Assembly: GCF_014641635.1 (NCBI RefSeq)
Contig: NZ_BMIC01000001.1
Location: forward strand, 310,001-374,000
DNA length: 64,000 bases
Source of the DNA: Aquaticitalea lipolytica
GTDB lineage: Bacteria > Bacteroidota > Bacteroidia > Flavobacteriales > Flavobacteriaceae
Direction of reading: 5' to 3'
Shown: piece after piece, positions 34,380 through 41,265 of the stretch
How positions within the stretch are numbered: the stretch's first letter is position 1
Layout of the letters: the number at the start of each line of letters is the position of its first letter
Notes under the pieces: generated by a model
Told to the model about the DNA's origin: nothing
Database searches by the model: none
Seen by the model: only the letters and a program-made list of their open reading frames with translations
Position numbers and translations under genes: made by a program

Positions 34380-35408
34380 TTGCAAACTAGTAAAACATAT
34401 AAAATCCCTTTTTTAGTATTAGCTTTAATCCTAATAATTTGCTTTATAATCAATATTAGTTTGGGTTCAGTTTCTATTCCATTAAAATCTATTTTTAATA
34501 GTTTATTTGGTACTGCAGACAATGAATCTTGGCAATATATCATTCAAAATTACAGACTACCAAAAGCTTTTACAGCCATTTTAGTTGGTTCTGGTTTAGG
34601 AATTTCAGGATTACTAATGCAAACACTTTTTAGAAATCCGTTAGCAGGTCCATTTGTTCTTGGTATCACCTCTGGAGCTAGTTTAGGTGTCGCTTTAATA
34701 ATTATGGGAGCATCAATTTTTGGTGGATTTTTTGCCACAATACTAATCTCAAAATGGAGCATTGTAATTGCTGCAAGCTTAGGCAGTTTCTTGGTGTTGC
34801 TTACCGTTTTAATAGTTTCGGCAAAAGTAAGAGACACCATGGCAATACTTATTATAGGTTTAATGTTTGGAAGCATAACTGCTGCAATAGTGAGTGTTCT
34901 TTCTTATTTTAGTTCTGCTGAACAATTACAACAATACATATTTTGGGGCTTTGGAAGTTTGGGTAATTTATCATGGTATGAGCTGTTTATCTTCTTCTTA
35001 ATTTATTGTATCGGAATTATTCTAAGTGTTGTATCAATTAAAGGTTTAAACACATTACTTCTTGGTGAAAACTACGCCAAAAGCTTAGGATTAAACATTA
35101 AGCAAAGTAGACTCATAATTATTATTGCAACTAGCCTGTTAGCAGGAACTATTACTGCATTTGCTGGACCAATTGCCTTTATTGGGTTAGCAATTCCGCA
35201 TATGACAAGGCAAATTTTTAGTACCTCAAACCATAAAATATTGCTACCAGCTGTGTTTTTGTTTGGAGCCATAGTAATGCTTATTTGTGATAGCATAGCA
35301 CAACTACCAACAAGCGATTATACATTACCAATAAATGCAATAACGTCATTAATTGGAGCTCCAGTAGTAATTTGGTTATTAGTAAGAAAACGTAAAATGA
35401 TGTTTTAA
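34380..35408 (+). CDS. btuC: FecCD-family ABC transporter permease (BtuC-like)
   Basis: A 342-residue inner membrane permease of the FecCD/BtuC family with about ten transmembrane helices and the conserved PLAGPFVLGITSGASLGVAL near residue 88-107 and the ATPase-coupling region GPIAFIGLAIPHMTRQI (about 263-279). The start is TTG at 34380, directly after the btuF stop with no gap. It works with the binding protein and the ATPase two genes downstream to carry corrinoid into the cytoplasm. Confidence 0.92.
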   Translation: MQTSKTYKIPFLVLALILIICFIINISLGSVSIPLKSIFNSLFGTADNESWQYIIQNYRLPKAFTAILVGSGLGISGLLMQTLFRNPLAGPFVLGITSGASLGVALIIMGASIFGGFFATILISKWSIVIAASLGSFLVLLTVLIVSAKVRDTMAILIIGLMFGSITAAIVSVLSYFSSAEQLQQYIFWGFGSLGNLSWYELFIFFLIYCIGIILSVVSIKGLNTLLLGENYAKSLGLNIKQSRLIIIIATSLLAGTITAFAGPIAFIGLAIPHMTRQIFSTSNHKILLPAVFLFGAIVMLICDSIAQLPTSDYTLPINAITSLIGAPVVIWLLVRKRKMMF

Positions 35409-35410
35409 TT

Positions 35411-35806
35411 ATGGAACAACAACTTGCACATATTTCGCTATTAGTTAATGATTACGATGAAGCCATTTCGTTTTATACTCAAAAGCTAAAGTTTGAACTC
35501 GTTGAAGACACAAAACTAAGTGAGACAAAACGTTGGGTTATTGTAAAGCCTAAAGGTACTCATGGCTGTTCTCTATTACTTGCAAAAGCTGCAAATGAAG
35601 AACAAAAAAGTAATATAGGAAATCAATCTGGCGGACGTGTTTTTTTGTTTTTACATACTGATAATTTTGAGAGGGATTATAAAAACTTAATCAATCAAGA
35701 TATTAATATAATCCGAACACCTTCAATTGAGGCTTATGGAAAAGTGCTCGTTTTTGCAGATTTATATGGTAATTTATGGGATCTAATTGAACCAAAAAAA
35801 AGTTAG
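35411..35806 (+). CDS. VOC family protein embedded in the B12 uptake operon
   Basis: A 131-residue VOC-fold protein of the extradiol dioxygenase/glyoxalase superfamily (MEQQLAHISLLVNDYDEAIS, GGRVFLFLHTDNFERDY, KVLVFADLYGNLWDLIEP). Metal-ligand candidates are His8, His or Asp at the second module and Glu at the last strand (DLIEP). It lies 2 bases after btuC and its stop overlaps the btuD GTG by one base, so it is part of the operon. Why a VOC protein is there is unknown; it is too diverged for a call as methylmalonyl-CoA epimerase. Confidence 0.85.
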   Translation: MEQQLAHISLLVNDYDEAISFYTQKLKFELVEDTKLSETKRWVIVKPKGTHGCSLLLAKAANEEQKSNIGNQSGGRVFLFLHTDNFERDYKNLINQDINIIRTPSIEAYGKVLVFADLYGNLWDLIEPKKS

Positions 35807-36600
35807 TGTCAAACACCAATAAACATATCGTTTTAAAAACCAAAGACCTTTCCATTGGTTACAAAACCAAGAAGGCTGAAACTGTTATTGCCGACAACAT
35901 CAATATCGAGTTACATAAAGGTGAATTTATAGGATTAGTTGGAGCAAATGGCATTGGAAAATCTACTTTATTAAGAACGCTTACCAATGTTCAAAATTCT
36001 TTAAGTGGAAGTATTTATATCAATAATAAATTGCTTTCAGAATTCCAGCCAGAAGATTTAGCTAAAGCTATGAGTCTGGTGTTAACTGAGCAAATTGCAT
36101 CAAAAAATTTATCAGTTTTTGAATTAGTTGCTTTAGGAAGACAACCATACACCAATTGGATTGGCAATTTAAGTGAAAATGATATTACTATCATAAATCG
36201 ATCACTCCAACAAACTAATATTGAAGCTTTAAAACATAAAAGATGCTTTGAACTTAGTGATGGTCAATTACAAAAAGTGATGATTGCTCGTGCTTTAGCA
36301 CAGGATACAGACTTGATTATACTTGATGAGCCAACAACACATCTAGACATGTATCATAAAGCCTACATTTTAAAACTGCTTCAAAAACTAGCAAAAGAGA
36401 CCAACAAAACTATTTTGTTTTCTTCTCATGAGATAGATTTAGCCATACAATTATGTGATAAAATGATTGTAATGACTGCTAATAATGTTGTTTCAGATAC
36501 GCCTTGCAATTTGATTAGCAAAGGAACTTTCAATACTTTATTTCCAAAAGATTTAATTGCTTTTGATGAAAACACTGGAAGCTTTAGAGTTAAAAAATAA
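35806..36600 (+). CDS. btuD: ABC transporter ATP-binding protein (BtuD-like)
   Basis: A 264-residue ATPase of the FepC/BtuD type. Walker A GANGIGKSTLLR (about 46-57), Q-loop near LVLTEQ, signature LSDGQLQKVMIARAL with the usual G replaced as LSDGQ, and Walker B LIILDEPTTHLD. GTG at 35806 is the start and overlaps the VOC stop codon TAG by one base. It powers the btuF-btuC transporter; substrate inferred from the riboswitch-controlled receptor. Confidence 0.92.
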   Translation: MSNTNKHIVLKTKDLSIGYKTKKAETVIADNINIELHKGEFIGLVGANGIGKSTLLRTLTNVQNSLSGSIYINNKLLSEFQPEDLAKAMSLVLTEQIASKNLSVFELVALGRQPYTNWIGNLSENDITIINRSLQQTNIEALKHKRCFELSDGQLQKVMIARALAQDTDLIILDEPTTHLDMYHKAYILKLLQKLAKETNKTILFSSHEIDLAIQLCDKMIVMTANNVVSDTPCNLISKGTFNTLFPKDLIAFDENTGSFRVKK

Positions 36601-36601
36601 T

Positions 36602-36609
36602 TATCTTTG
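36602..36609 (+). promoter_or_regulatory. -7 promoter element for rmuC
   Basis: TATCTTTG begins 2 bases after the btuD stop and lies 21 bases before the rmuC ATG, so rmuC appears to have its own promoter. Confidence 0.6.
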
Positions 36610-36629
36610 GTGAAATTCAATTTCATTTC

Positions 36630-37952
36630 ATGAACGACAACATAATTCTCATTATAGCAATTCTTATCTCTGGTGGAATTGGTGCTTATATTGGCACCAC
36701 AATCACTAAGTTGAAAAGCAAAAGTGAACAAAGCACTTTACAAGAGCGTCAAAACCAATTAGGTTTAACTATAGAAGAACTTAAACAAAATTTAAGCAAA
36801 ATTGAAAGTGAGCGTGAAGAGATTCGTCGTGAAAAAGAATTTTTAAATTCTGAATTAACCAGAAAAAATACAGAATACGAAAACCTACAAATTCATAATT
36901 TAAAGCGTGACGAAGAACTTGCAAAACAGCAAGAACAACTTCGTAAGGATTTTGAGTTAATGGCAAGTAAAATTTTAGATGAAAAATCTGAAAAATTTAC
37001 ACTTCAGAATAAAGAAAATATTAAAAGCATACTAAATCCTCTTCAAGAAAAAATACAAGTTTTTGAGAAAAAAGTTGAAGACACTCAAAAGGAAAGCATC
37101 TCAATGCATAGTGCTTTAAAAGAACAACTTTTAGGCTTAAAAGACTTGAACCAACAAATGACAAAAGAAGCTACAAACCTAACCAGAGCTTTAAAAGGCG
37201 ACAGTAAAATGCAAGGTAATTGGGGCGAATTGGTTTTAGAACGTGTTCTTGAAAAATCTGGATTGGAAAAAGATAGAGAGTATTTTGTTCAGCAAAGTTT
37301 CACTACTGCTGAAGGCTCACGTGTGCTACCTGATGTTGTATTGCATCTTCCTGATAACAAACGAATGGTTATAGACAGTAAAGTGTCGCTTACCGATTAT
37401 GAACGCTATGTTAATGCAGACGATGATGACAGACCTCAATTTTTAAAAGCGCATGTGAATTCCATAAGAAAACACGTTGATCAACTTTCTGAAAAAAAAT
37501 ATGAGGATTTGTATGATATTCAATCTCCAGATTTTGTTTTGATGTTTATTCCAATAGAACCAGCTTTTGCTATTGCTATAAACGACGATAATTCATTATA
37601 TAATAAAGCTTTCGAGAAAAACATTGTTATCGTTACACCTTCTACTCTACTTGCTACACTTCGTACTATTGACACGATGTGGAACAACGAAAAACAACAA
37701 CAAAATGCTATTGAAATTGCTAGACAAGCAGGTGCTCTTTATGATAAGTTTGAAGGTTTAGTGAGTGATTTAACTGGCGTTGGCAAAAAGATTGATGATG
37801 CTAAAAAAGATTATTCTTCTGCTATGAATAAGCTAGTTGAAGGTAAAGGAAACCTTATTACAAGTGTGCAAAAGCTAAAAAAATTAGGCGCAAAAGCTAA
37901 AAAATCGCTTCCAGAAGCCATTGTAAAGAGAGCTAAGATTGATGAAGATTAA
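36630..37952 (+). CDS. rmuC: DNA recombination protein RmuC
   Basis: A 440-residue protein with a single N-terminal membrane anchor (about 4-21), a long coiled coil (about 25-160, Glu/Lys/Gln heptads) and an RmuC nuclease-like domain (about 170-390). The domain shows NWGELVLERVLEKSGL, VVLHLPDNKRMVIDSKVSL (with the PD-(D/E)xK-like DSK) and FVLMFIPIEPAFAIAI. RmuC limits inverted-repeat recombination in E. coli. Length and domain order are normal. Confidence 0.93.
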   Translation: MNDNIILIIAILISGGIGAYIGTTITKLKSKSEQSTLQERQNQLGLTIEELKQNLSKIESEREEIRREKEFLNSELTRKNTEYENLQIHNLKRDEELAKQQEQLRKDFELMASKILDEKSEKFTLQNKENIKSILNPLQEKIQVFEKKVEDTQKESISMHSALKEQLLGLKDLNQQMTKEATNLTRALKGDSKMQGNWGELVLERVLEKSGLEKDREYFVQQSFTTAEGSRVLPDVVLHLPDNKRMVIDSKVSLTDYERYVNADDDDRPQFLKAHVNSIRKHVDQLSEKKYEDLYDIQSPDFVLMFIPIEPAFAIAINDDNSLYNKAFEKNIVIVTPSTLLATLRTIDTMWNNEKQQQNAIEIARQAGALYDKFEGLVSDLTGVGKKIDDAKKDYSSAMNKLVEGKGNLITSVQKLKKLGAKAKKSLPEAIVKRAKIDED

Positions 37953-37970
37953 CTTATATTCTTTCATTTA

Positions 37971-38044
37971 ATTCCTTAATAACGGAATATTTTTGTTTAT
38001 TCCTTAAAAAAGGCATATATTTGATTATTCCTTAAATATGGAAT
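37971..38044 (+). promoter_or_regulatory. Three palindromic 28-bp tandem repeats with embedded -7 elements, upstream of satD-like gene
   Basis: Three 18-bp imperfect palindromes of type ATTCCTTAAnnnnGGAAT start at 37971, 37999 and 38027, exactly 28 bp apart. Each of the two 10-bp spacers completes a -7-like element: TATTTTTG (37988-37995) and TATATTTG (38016-38023). The last palindrome ends 9 bases before the satD-like ATG. An operator array overlapping the promoters is the simplest reading. Confidence 0.65.
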
Positions 38045-38053
38045 ACGTGTATT

Positions 38054-38671
38054 ATGAAAACAAGTGTAATAACAGGAGATATAATAAAATCGAGAGATGC
38101 TGAAAATTCAGAATGGATTAGCTGCTTAAAAGATGCTTTAAAAACCTTAAGTACAGATGATTCGTATTGGGAAATTTATAGAGGAGATAGTTTTCAAGTA
38201 GAGATAAAAGATATCTATAAAAGTTTTGAAGCAGCTCTTTACATTAAAGCCAATATAAAAATGATTAAAGGGTTAGATGTAAGAATGGCTATTGGCATTG
38301 GAGATAAATCGTTTAAAGGTAAAAAAGTAACCGAATCTAATGGTGAAGCATTTCGTTTTTCTGGCGAAACTATAGAGTCGTTAAAAAAAGAAAAACTAAA
38401 TCTAAAAATTAAAACTAAAAATGAAACTATTAATAACGAGCTTAACTTGTACTTTAAGCTTGCTCTGTTAAGCATTGACAATTGGACCACAAATTCAGCA
38501 GAGATTGTAAAACTATCACTTGAACACCCAAACAAGTTTCAAAAAGATTTAGCTAAACTTATAGGAACAAATCAAGACGCTATAAGTAAACGCATTAAAC
38601 GTGCTAGTTTAGATGAGATTTTGGAGTTAAACGAAATGTACAAGCAAAAAATTGAAACTTTATTACCATGA
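38054..38671 (+). CDS. SatD family protein with C-terminal helix-turn-helix
   Basis: A 205-residue protein of the SatD family. Residues 1-130 contain the family hallmark ITGDIIKSRDAENSEW, YRGDSFQVEI and VRMAIGIGDKSF, resembling a nucleotidyl-cyclase-like fold. Residues 160-190 form a helix-turn-helix (FQKDLAKLIGTNQDAISKRI), so it probably binds DNA. The ATGA overlap of its stop with the next gene shows coupling with DUF3307. The palindrome array in front suggests autoregulation, inferred. Confidence 0.85.
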   Translation: MKTSVITGDIIKSRDAENSEWISCLKDALKTLSTDDSYWEIYRGDSFQVEIKDIYKSFEAALYIKANIKMIKGLDVRMAIGIGDKSFKGKKVTESNGEAFRFSGETIESLKKEKLNLKIKTKNETINNELNLYFKLALLSIDNWTTNSAEIVKLSLEHPNKFQKDLAKLIGTNQDAISKRIKRASLDEILELNEMYKQKIETLLP

Positions 38672-39372
38672 TAATACTACTAAAGCTCTTTTTAGCACAC
38701 ATAATAGGAGATTTCTTTCTGCAACCAAAAAAATGGGTAAAAGAAAAAGAATCTAAAAAATTAAAATCTCTAAAATTATATATTCATATAGCAATACACA
38801 TTGCTTTGTTATTTATTTTAACTTGGGATGTTACATTGTGGCCATTAATTATTACAATTAGTGTTTCTCATTTCATAATTGATGTTACTAAACTCTTTTT
38901 TCAAAACAAAAAAACCAAACGATTATGGTTTTTTATAGATCAAGTATTACATGTTGTATCAATTTTTATAGCCTATACTCTACTTATAGAAAATAACTTT
39001 AACGTTGAAACAATAATAACAAAACAAACATTATTACTGTTTCTTTGTATACTTTTTTTAACTCAACCTGTTTCCATTATAATGAAAACTATTTTCAGTA
39101 AATGGAATATTGCCAAATTAACTCAAGGCAACGAATCTCTTAAAGATGCTGGAATGTATATAGGCATACTTGAGCGCATTTTAGTATTCGTTTTTGTAAT
39201 CTTAAATCATTGGGAAGCTGTTGGTTTTTTAATTACTGCAAAGTCTGTTTTTAGATTTGGCGACTTAAAAGAATCTAAGCACAGAAAATTAACAGAGTAT
39301 ATACTTATTGGCACATTAATAAGCTTTGGGATAGCAATTTTTGTAGGAATACTTTATGCTTACTTAAAATAA
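38668..39372 (+). CDS. DUF3307 multi-pass membrane protein
   Basis: A 234-residue membrane protein of the DUF3307 family with about six to seven helices. The N-terminal LFLAHIIGDFFLQPKKWVKE, with conserved His, Asp and Gln, is diagnostic. The gene overlaps satD by 4 bases; the pair SatD-DUF3307 is a recurrent two-gene unit in Bacteroidota and some Gram-positives. Function unknown. Confidence 0.87.
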   Translation: MIILLKLFLAHIIGDFFLQPKKWVKEKESKKLKSLKLYIHIAIHIALLFILTWDVTLWPLIITISVSHFIIDVTKLFFQNKKTKRLWFFIDQVLHVVSIFIAYTLLIENNFNVETIITKQTLLLFLCILFLTQPVSIIMKTIFSKWNIAKLTQGNESLKDAGMYIGILERILVFVFVILNHWEAVGFLITAKSVFRFGDLKESKHRKLTEYILIGTLISFGIAIFVGILYAYLK

Positions 39373-39399
39373 AAAAACCATCAAAAATGATGGTTTTTT
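39372..39399. terminator. Bidirectional terminator after DUF3307
   Basis: AAAAAACCATCA and TGATGGTTTTTT form a 12-bp stem around AAAA. It separates the convergent DUF3307 and T9SS protein genes and works in both directions. Confidence 0.87.
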
Positions 39400-39420
39400 A
39401 TATATCTAAAATTGTATTAA

Positions 39421-40170
39421 TTATTGTTTCACAAAACGTTTAGTTTGGGTAGCATTATCTGCTGTTAAACGCACTAAATAAACACCATTATTCCATTTAG
39501 TAACATCTATGGTTGAAGAAATACTACTCACTTCTTTAGTTAATATTTTCTTTCCTAACACATCAAAAACATCTAATGTTATACTACCAGATATTCTAGG
39601 TAAACTTAGCATAAGTTTTGAACTAGATGGGTTTTGTAAAATTCTAAACTGATTAACAGAAAAATCATCAATACCTAATAGCGTATCCCAAAAACTTACT
39701 CCGTTTTGAGCTCCATCACCAGTGTATTCATAAGGTGCTGGCAAATTTATGAAAGTTCCTGCTGTCCAAATTCCTTTATTAACAGCAACATTTTCTCTTC
39801 CGTTTCCACCACTTCCCCATTGGGTAAAATCTAGCATAGCGGTAGAAGAAGCAAAACTTGGTGTACTATAAAGTCCTAAATCTGCAGCAGAATTATTCAA
39901 AGCAACACTACTAGTGACTTCAACATCAGAACCAGCAGCTAAATTTAATGAGCCACTTAAAACAGTCATACTGTTTAATTGACCATATGCAAATAATGTA
40001 CAAAACCAGTATGAAGAAATATCAACTGTAGAGCCACCATAGTTATGAAGCTTAACTCTTTCGGTAGCAGGATCGACTTCTACTATTCTTACTTGTGCTG
40101 TAGTTTGCATTTGCAAAAACATCACAAAAAATAGAGATAATGAGAATAAAAGATTGTAGTTTTTTTTCAT
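39421..40170 (-). CDS. T9SS-exported protein with lamin-tail-like domain
   Basis: About 249 residues from the ATG at 40170; the frame is open further upstream to 40203 but those residues precede the signal peptide (MKKNYNLLFSLSLFFVMFL). The mature part begins with a lamin-tail-like beta-sandwich (VRIVEVDPATERVKLHNYGG, about 26-45). The last 75 residues are a type A sorting domain ending TADNATQTKRFVKQ, which directs secretion through the type IX system and attachment to the surface. Paralogous tail with the next gene. Confidence 0.85.
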   Translation of the reverse strand: MKKNYNLLFSLSLFFVMFLQMQTTAQVRIVEVDPATERVKLHNYGGSTVDISSYWFCTLFAYGQLNSMTVLSGSLNLAAGSDVEVTSSVALNNSAADLGLYSTPSFASSTAMLDFTQWGSGGNGRENVAVNKGIWTAGTFINLPAPYEYTGDGAQNGVSFWDTLLGIDDFSVNQFRILQNPSSSKLMLSLPRISGSITLDVFDVLGKKILTKEVSSISSTIDVTKWNNGVYLVRLTADNATQTKRFVKQ

Positions 40171-40257
40171 AATGTGTAGGTTAAATAATTGATTTATAAT
40201 CAAATTACTAAATAAATTTACGCATTTTTTAGTAAAAACTTGTCATAAATTGCAAAT

Positions 40258-40293
40258 AAAAAAGGCATCCAATTTAAAATTAGATGCCTTTTT
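40258..40293 (-). terminator. Terminator of the 289-residue T9SS protein gene
   Basis: AAAAAAGGCATC and GATGCCTTTTT pair around an AT-rich inner palindrome. On the minus strand it follows the T9SS gene at 40311 and ends in a T run. Confidence 0.8.
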
Positions 40294-40310
40294 GTAAAAT
40301 TTATAAGAAT

Positions 40311-41180
40311 TTATTGTTTCACAAAACGTTTAGTTTGTGTTCCATTTTCGGAAGTTATTCTAACCAAATAAACGCCATTATTCCATTTTGATACATCTAT
40401 TGAAGAAGACAGTTTACTTACCTCTTTAGATAATATTTTTTTTCCTAACACATCAAAAACATCAAGTTTAAAAGCATTATCAGAAGCTGGAAAGATTAAA
40501 TTAAGTTTACTCTTTGAAGGGTTAGGAGATATTTTAAAATCCTTTAATTGTGTTACTTCATTTACTCCTAAAGTTGTTGATGCAGTAATGTTATCTAATC
40601 CCATAGTAGTTGGTACACCAGGAAAAGCTTGACCTCTCCAAGCTGGTGTTGGGCTACTTAAAATTCTCATTTCTGTGACATTAGCTAACGTAGCAGATAC
40701 ATTAGATCCTCCATCAACCAAAGTAAAATCAGAAGATGAAATTGGTATTGTAACTGAATTCCAACCAGATCCAGCTGGTATAACTACAGCATTTGTGGTA
40801 CACATTTCACCTCCATCACCATTAAAAGCTACACGAAGGTTAATATTTGAAGCTTCTGCTTTTACATCTAATTTAATAGCTACTATGCTTTGAGACGTAT
40901 AATTTCCCATCCAATTAGAATCAAATTGAAAAACAATCATCTTGCTTCCAGGTCCACCAGGGCTACCAGTAGTAGTGTATTGCAAAAAATTATCATCAAC
41001 ACCAGCAGGTCCAGCAGTATTTATATTGATTGGTGGATTAGGTGCTCCAGCTCCAAATAAATCAATATTCCACCCTTGCACTGTTCCATCTTCAAAATTA
41101 TCTAAGTGACCAGCTACTACCTGACCTACACTATAATAAGATGTAAACAAAAAAGTGAATAATAGTAATTTTATTTTCAT
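40311..41180 (-). CDS. T9SS-exported protein, carbohydrate-binding-like
   Basis: A 289-residue protein with signal peptide (1-19), a 180-residue beta-rich domain (NFEDGTVQGWNIDLFGAG, IKLDVKAEASNINLRVAFNG, WNSVTIPISSSDFTLVDGG) resembling carbohydrate-binding jelly-roll domains seen on secreted glycan enzymes, and a C-terminal type A sorting domain ending TSENGTQTKRFVKQ. No catalytic domain. It is probably a surface or secreted binding protein; ligand unknown. The sorting tail is almost the same as that of the neighbouring T9SS gene. Confidence 0.82.
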   Translation of the reverse strand: MKIKLLLFTFLFTSYYSVGQVVAGHLDNFEDGTVQGWNIDLFGAGAPNPPININTAGPAGVDDNFLQYTTTGSPGGPGSKMIVFQFDSNWMGNYTSQSIVAIKLDVKAEASNINLRVAFNGDGGEMCTTNAVVIPAGSGWNSVTIPISSSDFTLVDGGSNVSATLANVTEMRILSSPTPAWRGQAFPGVPTTMGLDNITASTTLGVNEVTQLKDFKISPNPSKSKLNLIFPASDNAFKLDVFDVLGKKILSKEVSKLSSSIDVSKWNNGVYLVRITSENGTQTKRFVKQ

Positions 41181-41265
41181 ATAATATTTTTTTTGGGGAC
41201 TATTAAATTTAAAGCTAAAATATTAATTATAAACCAATTATAATAATCTATCCAACAAAAAACAT

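Noticed and set aside
35411-35806. Methylmalonyl-CoA epimerase next to B12 genes
   Set aside because: The sequence lacks the epimerase's length pattern and conserved residues, so only the VOC fold is supported.
37971-38044. CRISPR-like array of three 28-bp units
   Set aside because: The spacers are only 10 bp and part of the repeat unit, the repeats are palindromic at the promoter, and no cas gene is in the window.
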